Shown here: one piece after another, positions 8,352-16,595 of the stretch
Layout: each line of letters begins with the position of its first letter
Position numbering within the stretch: the stretch's first letter is position 1
Source: Algoriphagus sanaruensis
GTDB taxonomy: Bacteria; Bacteroidota; Bacteroidia; Cytophagales; Cyclobacteriaceae
Reading direction: 5' to 3'
Length of the DNA stretch: 64,000 nucleotides
Assembly (NCBI RefSeq): GCF_001593605.1
Contig: NZ_CP012836.1
Location: 2,856,501 to 2,920,500 of the forward strand
Notes under the pieces: model-generated
The model's input: the letters and a program-made list of their open reading frames with translations, nothing else
What the model was told of the DNA's origin: nothing
The model's database searches: none
Made by a program: the position numbers and the translations under genes

Positions 8352-9453
8352 ATCGAAGGATTACCTCATTCATATCGGGCTTTTTCTGTTAACCCTGATA
8401 ACTACTACTCTTGCTGGTGGAGAATGGGTATATGGAAAATCCATTTTGGCTTCCGAAGAAGGATTTTTGACTTGGGAGTATTTTGTAAAATCCATGGCAT
8501 TTTCCATTCCCTTTATTGGGATTTTACTTGTACACGAACTCGGACACTTTTTCACCTCGATGTATCACAAAGTCAAGTGTACCCTACCCTATTTTATTCC
8601 CGCTTGGTTGGGATTTTTGGGAGCGCCTTCGATTGGTACTTTTGGGGCGATTATTCGAATGAAAAGTCATGTCAACAGTCGTAGAAAATTCTTTGATATT
8701 GGCGTGGCGGGTCCTTTGGCGGGTTTTGTAGTAGCGCTTGGAATATTGATTTATGGTTTTGTCACCTTGCCACCAGCAGATTTTATTTATTCCGTTCATC
8801 CGGAATACGCTGACCCAAATTTTCAAGGATATGGAGAAGATGTTTTGGAATTTGAACTGGGAGGCAACCTCCTTTTTTGGATTTTGGAGCATACCCTTGC
8901 TGATCCGGACCGTATGCCCAATATGGGTGAAGTCATCCACTATCCCTTCTTATTTGCAGGCTATTTAGCTTTGTTTTTCACGGCTTTAAATCTATTGCCA
9001 ATCGGCCAGCTCGATGGAGGGCATGTGATGTTTGGTCTATTTCCTAAATCCCATAAAAAAATCTCCTTCGTCATTTATACTGGATTTTTGACTTATGCTG
9101 GATTGGGAGCAATTTCACCAGCCATGCCGGCATCGGAACTGATTGTTTGGATTCCCCTATACCTTGGATTCTTATTTCTTTCTTATGCTAAATCAGGTCT
9201 GAATACCCTGAATAAAGCATCCTTGATTTTCAGTATTGCGGCTGCGCAATATGCTATCGCATTCCTTAAACCAGAATGGCAAGGCTATCAAGGATGGCTG
9301 TTTTTTGCGTTTTTATTGGGAAGGGTGATGGGAATTTATCATCCTGAGGTAACAGGAAATGTCCCATTAAACACAAGCCGAAAATGGATCGGCTGGTTAG
9401 CCGTTATCATTTTTATCCTTTGCTTCTCCCCTCGTCCTTTCAACTTCAGTTAA
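8344..9453 (+). CDS. M50 family site-2-protease-like membrane metalloprotease
   Basis: A 369-residue polytopic membrane protein. The zinc site is HELGH (residues about 64-68) within a hydrophobic helix, and the third ligand motif NLLPIGQLDGGHV is at about residue 223. Both are diagnostic of M50 intramembrane proteases. No PDZ domain is visible, unlike RseP, so it belongs to the short, PDZ-less group related to plant EGY and cyanobacterial homologues. The substrate is unknown; membrane-anchored anti-sigma factors are typical for the family. Overlaps the HAD gene and ends at a terminator. Confidence 0.85.
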   Translation: MYKSKDYLIHIGLFLLTLITTTLAGGEWVYGKSILASEEGFLTWEYFVKSMAFSIPFIGILLVHELGHFFTSMYHKVKCTLPYFIPAWLGFLGAPSIGTFGAIIRMKSHVNSRRKFFDIGVAGPLAGFVVALGILIYGFVTLPPADFIYSVHPEYADPNFQGYGEDVLEFELGGNLLFWILEHTLADPDRMPNMGEVIHYPFLFAGYLALFFTALNLLPIGQLDGGHVMFGLFPKSHKKISFVIYTGFLTYAGLGAISPAMPASELIVWIPLYLGFLFLSYAKSGLNTLNKASLIFSIAAAQYAIAFLKPEWQGYQGWLFFAFLLGRVMGIYHPEVTGNVPLNTSRKWIGWLAVIIFILCFSPRPFNFS

Positions 9454-9456
9454 AAA

Positions 9457-9484
9457 AAAGATCTGCCTCAAAGGGCAGATCTTT
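9457..9484. terminator. Bidirectional terminator between M50 protease and YceI gene
   Basis: An 11-bp stem (9457-9467 with 9474-9484) is flanked by an A tract on the left and T residues on the right, so it can stop transcription from both convergent genes. It overlaps the YceI stop codon at 9468. Confidence 0.75.
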
Positions 9485-10025
9485 CAATGAGATTTAATTT
9501 TCCGGAGACTTCTATGTCTTCCGCTATTTTGGTAATCACCAAGGACGGAATTTCGACCTTATATTCTTCCGGCTTGACCATAAATCGGAATTCAAGTTCA
9601 ATCGTATTTTTTCCTAAAGTGGCTTTTCCTTCAATCGAAGCCGGACGAGAAACACCGTGAATAGTCATGGTACCCGATGCTTTGAGTGTCACCGTTCCCG
9701 ATTGAGCCGGATCTATTTTTTGGGTGATTTTCCCTTTAAAATTCGCCATCGGGTATTTTTCACTCTCCATATAATTCTCATTAAAATGCTCTTGCATGAG
9801 TTTATTTGGAAAGTTAAAGTCCGTGATTTTCATTTGAACGGCCAAATCACCCGACTCCAAATTGATCAAAGCTCCTACTTTTTGATTCAAGGCTTCGATA
9901 GTTTCCAAAGGAGTATCCGAGTAAATTTTTACCTGCCCGGTACTGGTCCCATACAGAGATTGTGCACCAGCTAAAGGCATCCAGAGATAAGATGCTAAGA
10001 GCAATAAAATCAGTTTCGCTTTCAT
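9468..10025 (-). CDS. YceI family periplasmic lipid-binding-like protein
   Basis: A 185-residue secreted protein with a signal peptide (residues 1-21, ending AGAQ). The YceI lipocalin-like beta-barrel includes the LxG(K/T)ATLGKNTIELEF and MTIHGVSRPASIEG patterns. YceI-fold proteins bind long isoprenoid or amide lipids in a central cavity, and some accompany cytochrome b561-type electron carriers. It is the last gene of a Rieske/DUF5777/YceI operon, with an ATGA overlap with the DUF5777 gene. That coupling suggests a shared periplasmic role, possibly quinone or isoprenoid handling (inference). Confidence 0.85.
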   Translation of the reverse strand: MKAKLILLLLASYLWMPLAGAQSLYGTSTGQVKIYSDTPLETIEALNQKVGALINLESGDLAVQMKITDFNFPNKLMQEHFNENYMESEKYPMANFKGKITQKIDPAQSGTVTLKASGTMTIHGVSRPASIEGKATLGKNTIELEFRFMVKPEEYKVEIPSLVITKIAEDIEVSGKLNLIERSAL

Positions 10026-10981
10026 TTGTCTTTATTTTTTGCGCCTTTGTCAAAGCTGAATGTTCTGGAAATATTGAATCCGTAGAAAATATCTCCTTTT
10101 TCCCATGCTCCAGAGGTCTGGGTAATAAACTGACGCTCAATCATAGCCCTTGAATTGGTGAAATGAAGCTGGAAAACATGGCCTCCAGTTTCAATATCCA
10201 CCCCAACTGAGAGTGCATTGTGATAAGGATAGGACTTACCTGTACCTACCAGATAGGCATTCGGATCAGTCAAAGCATAATAATATTCACCTGAAAGAGT
10301 GAACCGTTTGGTCAGCTTAAATCTTCCACCAAAACCAAGTGCCAATTGATCATTGGAAATGACTGATTTTTCAGTTTTGTTGATATGAACCCAAGTTGGG
10401 ACTACCTGAAGTGAAAGTCGATCATTGAACTTTCGACCAATCAAAATTTGACTCCAATAGGAATACCGCTGGAGGTTAGAAGTGAAGCTCATTTCATTTC
10501 CGGAATCCATCACATAGGTATCAGGCATAGTAACAATTCCCCAACCACCCAATGCTGTCACTGTAACTGGAAATGCAGTGGACTGTCTCAGCACTTTGTA
10601 TTTGGTGTAGAGGTCATAGGTCTTCTCCAAACTGCTTCTTCCAGCACCTACAAGCCATCGATCCGTAATTCCATATTCTAATCCAAGTCTGATTTTTGCT
10701 TCATCCAATCCAAAGAAGTTTTGAATAAATCCGCTATTTACCGCACCAAAACGATGAGAAATCCAAAAATTCAAATGATTCTTGGAAATGGTTTCGATCG
10801 TTTGTCCATTGATCAAACGAGTAGCTTTAAAACTCGCTTGGGTGAAAACGGGATCTTTGGATTGTTCCTGATTTAACATATCCAAAAGATCATCCTGCGC
10901 ATGGACTTCCGAAGAAATCCCTACGCTTCCACACCAAGCGAGTAAGGCTACCATCAACCTTATTTTTTGCTTTAAACTCAT
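10022..10981 (-). CDS. DUF5777 family beta-barrel protein
   Basis: A 319-residue protein with a signal peptide (about residues 1-28, ending HAQ) and alternating amphipathic strands, typical of a small outer-membrane barrel. ISHRFGAVNSGFIQNFFGLDEAKIRLGLEYGITDR is split here only for description: the ISHRFG and GLEYGITDRW patterns are the ones I associate with DUF5777. The biochemical role is undescribed. ATGA overlaps on both sides join it to a Rieske lipoprotein and a YceI protein, so the three are probably translated together. Confidence 0.75.
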   Translation of the reverse strand: MSLKQKIRLMVALLAWCGSVGISSEVHAQDDLLDMLNQEQSKDPVFTQASFKATRLINGQTIETISKNHLNFWISHRFGAVNSGFIQNFFGLDEAKIRLGLEYGITDRWLVGAGRSSLEKTYDLYTKYKVLRQSTAFPVTVTALGGWGIVTMPDTYVMDSGNEMSFTSNLQRYSYWSQILIGRKFNDRLSLQVVPTWVHINKTEKSVISNDQLALGFGGRFKLTKRFTLSGEYYYALTDPNAYLVGTGKSYPYHNALSVGVDIETGGHVFQLHFTNSRAMIERQFITQTSGAWEKGDIFYGFNISRTFSFDKGAKNKDK

Positions 10982-11436
10982 GAATAAAAGACGGTTAAAA
11001 TGGATCCATTCAATTCCGTCGCATAGGTCCTTAATCCTCTAGAACCATTTCCATTCAGCCCTTTCCCAGAAGTATCAAACCTTGCCCCATGCTCCGGGCA
11101 ATAAAATTCACCACTTCGGTAGTACACTTTTACTTTTCCCTCGTGGGAGCATACTTGGGTAACTGCCGCGAAAGCAGTGTCTGAGATTCGAGCTATTACA
11201 ATCCGATTTGCAACAACATACTTTCCAACAGTATTTAAAGCCGAATAGGCAGCCGTACTCAAATCGAGCGTGAAAGAAGAAGTAGATCCCGATCCACCTG
11301 TATTTGAAGTAGCCGGATCCATACTTTCATTTAAACAACTTTGAAGCGCTCCAGCTGCACAAAACACAGCCATTAAGGAAGCTCCTTTGAAGCCAAGAGA
11401 TTTTAGAAACTCAAGGCGGTTCATTTTTTCATCCAT
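10978..11436 (-). CDS. Rieske 2Fe-2S protein, membrane or lipid anchored
   Basis: A 152-residue protein with a complete Rieske site: box 1 QVCSHEG (Cys96, His98) and box 2 YCPEHGARFD (Cys113, His116), with ligand spacing normal for the family. The N-terminus (MNRLEFLKSLGFKGASLMAVF then LQSC) is hydrophobic and ends in a lipobox-like LQSC, so it may be a lipoprotein or a QcrA-like anchored protein. No cytochrome b or c1 gene is adjacent, so it is not part of a standard bc1 operon here. It heads the Rieske/DUF5777/YceI operon and may pass electrons in the periplasm (inference). An alternative ATG at 11424 is equally plausible. Confidence 0.85.
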   Translation of the reverse strand: MDEKMNRLEFLKSLGFKGASLMAVFCAAGALQSCLNESMDPATSNTGGSGSTSSFTLDLSTAAYSALNTVGKYVVANRIVIARISDTAFAAVTQVCSHEGKVKVYYRSGEFYCPEHGARFDTSGKGLNGNGSRGLRTYATELNGSILTVFYS

Positions 11437-11586
11437 TATTTTTTTGTTTGAGGGTGATTCAAATCTATTTCCAAGCTTCTTAATTCTTCCTTAACCAAAT
11501 CTTTGGATTCGGTTAATCTCCGACTGAAAGATTATCCTTTCGATCAGATTGACTTTGTCGAAAACCTTGGAAACTAGAATTTGGGA

Positions 11587-12930
11587 TTAAAATGAAAATT
11601 GGTACTGCATGACAAGCATTCCTTTTCTAGGACTTTGATTGTCTTTCACTAACTTTTCTTGTGATCCTTCCACCAAAATGGGACGACTTTGGTAGTCGAG
11701 AGATAATTTGCTTCGATGACCTGCCTGAAGCCAATTGACTCCGATATCATATACTGTAAATGGATTGGCCACCCGGTCATAATCTGAAACGATTAGCTGG
11801 AAATACGGCTGAAGAGTGCCTGATTTTCCCAGAAGGTCATTTCGCATCAAGTACCCGACTTGGGAATAGGAAACAGTTCCAGTCCCGATTAGGGGGAAAT
11901 TATTGCCAGGTCCATTAAATGATCCCAAGGCATTCACCCCATTTGCAGTATTCACAGCTCCACCATTTCGAAGGTAATTTGGTCCAAAGTCATACTTGAT
12001 GTAGGAGGTATAGGCGGTGAGTGCTGTTCCTTTTTCTTTAGAAATCGGAGCGTCATAAAACACGTCAACTCCAAGTTGCTTAGCTGCCGTTGCAAGAACA
12101 GGTCCGTTGGATTGGGCCCGATATTCCATGGCATTTTTCTGAGAAGAAAAACCTAAACCCACATTGAAAACACTCTTTTTACCTAAGTAGGTACCCGTCA
12201 TGTAAGGGATTTGGTTGGTTTCTTTATCCTTAAATTGCCAGTAGGCATATCCTTGGTAAATCAACTCCGGAGCTGATTTGGAATAATAAGCCACGTTCAC
12301 TTGATTGTCTGGAAGGGATGCTACCGGACTCAGAGCAGTTTGAACTGGAAAAGGGTTGGAAACTGAGAATCGGTAGTCAAATCTTCCCAACTGACCATTG
12401 GCATATACGCCCAGCCTACGAACAAATTGGTCAGAGATATCATTGGTTGACTCCTCTATAAATGGAAGGTCTAACCCTAAAATCGATCCTACCGATGAAG
12501 AAGAATATCGAACGGTTCCATTCCATCCGTGCAAACCTGCACCCAAGTGAAGCTTTCTGCCGGAAACCGCATATTCAGCGGTTACGTCATGAAGGAAAAG
12601 GCCTGGTTTTCTTCCCGATAAAGGCCCAAAACTGTTGATTCCAAATTGGGTATATACGAATACCTTATCTGTAACTTGGCCCATCACTTGGTATCTCACT
12701 CTTCGCAATGAGACGTCAAAACTGTTCGATTTGGGCGTTCCAAATATGGTTGACCCAGGGTTAAGATCAGTATATCTTACCCAAATCTGACCTAGTCCTG
12801 TTCCCTTCACCCAATGGGTTTTTTCATCATTCAGGAACAGTTTTACTTCTTTATCCTGTGCCAAAGCTTTCAGGCCTAAGCCTGAAAGAAGAGCAATTCC
12901 AAAGATTATTTTTTGAATAGTAATTTTCAT
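11587..12930 (-). CDS. Outer-membrane porin (phosphate-selective porin O/P-like)
   Basis: A 447-residue protein with a signal peptide (residues 1-24, ending ALAQ). The body has a porin-like strand pattern: GLGQIWVRYTDLNPGS, SLRRVRYQVMGQVTDKVFVYTQFGIN, a GLHGWNG turn, and a terminal aromatic MLVMQYQFSF that fits outer-membrane insertion. The RRxRxxxxGxxxxxxxxxxQ pattern is shared with OprO/OprP-type porins. I chose the ATG at 12930, which gives the signal peptide; an upstream frame adds 25 unlikely residues. It follows the SulP/DabBA genes on the same strand and may admit anions such as bicarbonate or sulfate (inference). Confidence 0.75.
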   Translation of the reverse strand: MKITIQKIIFGIALLSGLGLKALAQDKEVKLFLNDEKTHWVKGTGLGQIWVRYTDLNPGSTIFGTPKSNSFDVSLRRVRYQVMGQVTDKVFVYTQFGINSFGPLSGRKPGLFLHDVTAEYAVSGRKLHLGAGLHGWNGTVRYSSSSVGSILGLDLPFIEESTNDISDQFVRRLGVYANGQLGRFDYRFSVSNPFPVQTALSPVASLPDNQVNVAYYSKSAPELIYQGYAYWQFKDKETNQIPYMTGTYLGKKSVFNVGLGFSSQKNAMEYRAQSNGPVLATAAKQLGVDVFYDAPISKEKGTALTAYTSYIKYDFGPNYLRNGGAVNTANGVNALGSFNGPGNNFPLIGTGTVSYSQVGYLMRNDLLGKSGTLQPYFQLIVSDYDRVANPFTVYDIGVNWLQAGHRSKLSLDYQSRPILVEGSQEKLVKDNQSPRKGMLVMQYQFSF

Positions 12931-12949
12931 GGTAGACAATATCCTCCCA

Positions 12950-12969
12950 GGACGCTTGAAAAAGCGTCC
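12950..12969 (-). other. RNA hairpin just upstream of the porin gene
   Basis: A perfect 8-bp stem GGACGCTT/AAGCGTCC with a 4-base loop lies 19 bases upstream of the porin ATG, in the 104-base gap between SulP and porin. No T tract follows, so it is not a canonical terminator. It could set porin expression relative to the transporter genes or stabilise a processed mRNA end. Confidence 0.5.
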
Positions 12970-13034
12970 AAGGAAGGATAGGTTTATGTTTTGTGAAGAA
13001 CTCAAGTCAGTCTCATCTGACCTGAAATTGGAAA

Positions 13035-14630
13035 TTAGGCTTTGGACAGTTTTCTGGCTGCCAAATGGTGATCCGAAACCGGACGGTGCTTATCTAGACC
13101 AATGATACTTACATGGCCGCCATTATCTTCATATTCATGCTTGAAATGCTCCAAATTTTCCATCACTGAGTGGTCTACTAGTTTGGTGTTTTTCAAGTCA
13201 ATGGTCACATTGAATCCAGAAGGAATCTCCTCCAACTTACGCTTGATCCCTAAGAAATTGGAGAAAACAGCAGCTTTGTCAATTTCAACCAAGTAGTTAT
13301 TTCCTTCAAAAGAAACCAATGTCGGTGCCTTGACAAATGAGCTAAGCGGAGTACCATTGATTAGGTGAATGACCATTTTCAATACAATCCCTGCTGCAAT
13401 ACCAACCAAAAGGTCTTCAAACAAGGTAAATGCGATGGTTACTAAGAAAATTGCCAATTGCTCTTTACCAATTTTGAAGGTATGGACAAACTCTTTAGGG
13501 TGAGCTAATTTGATCCCTACAGTAATCAACATCGCTGCCAAGGCTGCATTTGGAATCATCTCAATTACTGGTGTGGCCACCAAAACGAATACGAGAATAA
13601 AGAATCCATGGAAGAAGTTGGCCCAACGAGTTTTAGCACCGTTGTTCACATTGGCCGAACTACGAGCCACCTCTGAAATCATAGGAAGACCTCCCAAAAG
13701 AGCACTAAAGGTATTTCCGATACCAACTGCAATCAGGTCTTTGTCATTGTTTGATCTTCTTTTGAATGGATCGGTCAAATCAATTGCTTTTACTGTAAGA
13801 AGGGATTCTAGGGTACCGACCAAAGCAAACATGATCACATACTTAATGAAAATACCTGCTTGAGAAATTCCGCTGAAATCTGCGTTAAACTTCACATTAT
13901 CAACCAAATTACCGATATGCAACAAGGCATAAGCTGGCTCAGTATGTTCAAAATCCATGGCCAACTCCGCAGGAATAGCAATCAACAAAACCATCAGGGG
14001 AGCTGGTACTTTACCCAACTTGTAATTTTTCAAGTAAGGCCAGCCCATCATGATCGCCAAACTGATCACACCAACCAAGGTAGCTTTTGGATCCAAATTC
14101 ATAAAGAAAGTAGGAATTGAAGTCATCATACTGATGATTCCCAAACCTTTATACAATCCTGGATCAACATTTAAAAGCACAGGAATCTGCTTGAAAATGA
14201 TAATCAATCCAATCGCTGCCAACATGCCGTGAATTGCGGAAAGCGGGAAGATATCTGCTAGTTTACCTAGCTTCAATAACCCAAAGCCAACTTGAACCAA
14301 ACCAGCTACCACCATAGCACCAAGGGCTAGTTTCCAGCCCAATTCACCGCCACCAAAGTCTGCAACTGCTCCAGCTACAACGACAATAAGACCTGCAGCT
14401 GGTCCTTTGATGGTGAGTCGTGAACCTGCAAAGAAACTAACGACAATACCACCGATAATTGCGGTAACCAATCCCATTATTGGAGGAAAGTCTGAAGCCT
14501 TAGCAATCCCCAAGCTGAGTGGCATTGCCAATAGAAATACGACAAATCCTGCGATAGCATCAGAGGAGAAATTTTCCTTAAGACCCGCTAGACCGTCTTT
14601 TGGAATTTGTAGTTTTGATGTTGTTTTCAT
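13035..14630 (-). CDS. SulP family inorganic anion transporter
   Basis: A 531-residue SLC26/SulP protein. The N-terminal membrane part has about 12-14 helices, with FVVFLLAMPLSLGIAKASDFPP and the anion-site region KGPAAGLIVVVAGA. A short STAS domain follows at about residues 440-525 (NVTIDLKNTKLVDHSVMENLEHF). Family members carry bicarbonate (BicA), sulfate or chloride. The gene lies 30 bases downstream of dabB on the same strand. Pairing of SulP with a DAB pump strongly suggests bicarbonate or coupled anion exchange; this is inferred from context, since substrate residues cannot be read directly. Confidence 0.85.
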   Translation of the reverse strand: MKTTSKLQIPKDGLAGLKENFSSDAIAGFVVFLLAMPLSLGIAKASDFPPIMGLVTAIIGGIVVSFFAGSRLTIKGPAAGLIVVVAGAVADFGGGELGWKLALGAMVVAGLVQVGFGLLKLGKLADIFPLSAIHGMLAAIGLIIIFKQIPVLLNVDPGLYKGLGIISMMTSIPTFFMNLDPKATLVGVISLAIMMGWPYLKNYKLGKVPAPLMVLLIAIPAELAMDFEHTEPAYALLHIGNLVDNVKFNADFSGISQAGIFIKYVIMFALVGTLESLLTVKAIDLTDPFKRRSNNDKDLIAVGIGNTFSALLGGLPMISEVARSSANVNNGAKTRWANFFHGFFILVFVLVATPVIEMIPNAALAAMLITVGIKLAHPKEFVHTFKIGKEQLAIFLVTIAFTLFEDLLVGIAAGIVLKMVIHLINGTPLSSFVKAPTLVSFEGNNYLVEIDKAAVFSNFLGIKRKLEEIPSGFNVTIDLKNTKLVDHSVMENLEHFKHEYEDNGGHVSIIGLDKHRPVSDHHLAARKLSKA

Positions 14631-14660
14631 ACGAATAGTGGTATGTTTTACCCTTTTTTA

Positions 14661-16595
14661 TCAAAGTTGAGAGGAGGAAATAGAGGATTTTTGAGAAGTT
14701 TTTCCCAATAATTTAGATCGTAAAGTCTTCATGAGCTTAGGACTTTCTGAAGACGATATTTTGGTTCCCATGAATAATCTTGCGAAGATTCTCACCGCAG
14801 AAATCCCCTCCATAACGAAGGCTAATGCTGCGAAAAAGGCCAATAAATACTGATCTTCATGAATATGGCTGAAGAGCAAATCTTCACCGATAAAGGTTGG
14901 AGAAATTGGGAAGCCCATCAGCCCCAGGACACTCAATAGAAATAAGAATGCTACAAATGGGTAGCTTCTTACATATCCTTGGTATTGATATAATCCTGAT
15001 TGACCCAATTTGCGCTTCATCCAAGAAATCACCAAAAGCCCAGAAACACCGAATAAAACGACTCCACTGAGGTAGACTGAAATTTCTTCCAAGGAGAAGT
15101 TTTCATTTTCGGCGATCGCCAAGACCATCCAGAAGTGGTTCATCACCAGCATCGTCCAGCTTAATCGTGCTGACTTTCGCTCAGTAAATGATTTAAGGAC
15201 CATCAACAAGGCGATAAATGCAAATACCAAAGGAAGAAGTCCATGCACCTGATCCGGCAGATGATAGCCCTGAATCAGGAGATAAAGCCCGATCAAATAG
15301 CTGGGAATGAAGTAGAATAAAACCGAACGATAGCTCAAGAAATCAAGCTTATGTCCCAATCGCTTCATGGGATTAAACACCACGCGATTGATAAATCGAT
15401 CCAGGTTCCATTCTTTCAAACTCCACACATAGAAAGAAACTCGCATTCTGTGCATCCATGAGCTTTCAGTCTGGAATTTTTTAGGCTCGAATCCATAGAA
15501 CTGCTCTCGAATCAAGTAGCTGACAACTGATGGAGAAACGAGCAATTGATACGTTCTTAGGAAAGCATTACCGGTAAAGTGAATCAATGCTAAAGCCTCA
15601 AGTCCCAAAGCCACTTCGATAAACATGATCCCTATTTGAGTTAGGGAGGAATACCCAATTTGGGTTTTTACTGAAGTTTGAACCCGGGCAACCATTGTAG
15701 AAACAATTGCCGTTGCCAAACCCATCATTCCAATCAATACTCGGACAATAATTTGATTTTCCCAGAACGGGAAAGTCCGAAGGAGAAGAAATACTCCCAA
15801 ATGAACCGAGAGAGAACCATAGAAAATGGCGGAAGAAGGAGTCGGGCCTTCCATCGCTCTTGGAAGCCAGCTCGAAAACGGAAACTGAGCAGATTTAGCT
15901 GCCGCCGCAAGCAATAGCATCAATGCGATGAAGACCCCAATTCCAGTATGACCCTGAAGGTGCTGGGATACCAATTCGGCATTATTGAGTTTCATGAAGG
16001 TGATATTTTCATGCCACAAGTGGTGACTTGCCCACATGGCCAATATCAAGCCCACATCACCGATTCGATAGATGGAGAATACCTTGATGGAGTTTCTTGT
16101 TGGAAGGAGGTTTTCTCGGTAGAAAGCAACCAACAAAAACGATGAAAGTCCGAGGATTTCCCAACCCACAAATAGCGTTTCGAAGTTTCCTGCCAATACA
16201 GTGATATTAAATCCTAAATAAAAGAATAATACTGTATTGAAAAATCGCTTGTAACCCCTTTCACGATGAAGGTAATAACGGCTGTAGAACGTAATTAAGA
16301 ACGTCAAAACCGCACCGATAACCACATACACGGCCCCTACTCGATCAAAAAAGAAGTCCACCAAAAACTCAAAATGAGCATTTTGATACAGGACCACTTC
16401 TTTGAGGTTGAGAGTAGGAAATCCTTGAATCGCCCAAAACGTGAGAAAGACAAGCATGCTAAACAGGTTAAGCCCTGCCGTATAAAAGGCTACTCGTGAC
16501 AAGAGTGTTTCCTTGGATTCAGGAACCATCAAACTAATCAAAAACCCAAGCATCGGTATCCCGATCATGAGTTGAATCCAAAATGAGAGTTCCAT
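14661..16595 (-). CDS. dabB: DabB, NuoL/MrpA-like membrane subunit of the DAB inorganic-carbon pump
   Basis: A 644-residue polytopic protein related to complex I subunit NuoL and Mrp antiporters. It has YVVIGAVLTFLITFYSRYYLHRE, ETLFVGWEILGLSSFLLVAFYRE (the key Glu/Trp segment of the family), and AAAAKSAQFPFSSWLPRAMEGPTPSSA with the conserved lysine and PTPSSA loop. Its start overlaps the DabA stop in a TAATG, so the two are translationally coupled. In the DAB system, DabB is thought to supply cation-driven energy to the cytoplasmic DabA, which hydrates CO2 to bicarbonate vectorially. A stand-alone NuoL is excluded by the DabA partner. Confidence 0.9.
   Translation of the reverse strand: MELSFWIQLMIGIPMLGFLISLMVPESKETLLSRVAFYTAGLNLFSMLVFLTFWAIQGFPTLNLKEVVLYQNAHFEFLVDFFFDRVGAVYVVIGAVLTFLITFYSRYYLHRERGYKRFFNTVLFFYLGFNITVLAGNFETLFVGWEILGLSSFLLVAFYRENLLPTRNSIKVFSIYRIGDVGLILAMWASHHLWHENITFMKLNNAELVSQHLQGHTGIGVFIALMLLLAAAAKSAQFPFSSWLPRAMEGPTPSSAIFYGSLSVHLGVFLLLRTFPFWENQIIVRVLIGMMGLATAIVSTMVARVQTSVKTQIGYSSLTQIGIMFIEVALGLEALALIHFTGNAFLRTYQLLVSPSVVSYLIREQFYGFEPKKFQTESSWMHRMRVSFYVWSLKEWNLDRFINRVVFNPMKRLGHKLDFLSYRSVLFYFIPSYLIGLYLLIQGYHLPDQVHGLLPLVFAFIALLMVLKSFTERKSARLSWTMLVMNHFWMVLAIAENENFSLEEISVYLSGVVLFGVSGLLVISWMKRKLGQSGLYQYQGYVRSYPFVAFLFLLSVLGLMGFPISPTFIGEDLLFSHIHEDQYLLAFFAALAFVMEGISAVRIFARLFMGTKISSSESPKLMKTLRSKLLGKTSQKSSISSSQL

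Noticed and set aside
10978..11436. Rieske gene as part of a cytochrome bc complex operon
   Set aside because: No cytochrome b, c1 or alternative complex III genes are adjacent; its neighbours are DUF5777 and YceI.
13510..13863. Long plus-strand open frame within the SulP gene
   Set aside because: It is antisense to an intact SulP coding sequence with clear family motifs; the frame is a shadow.
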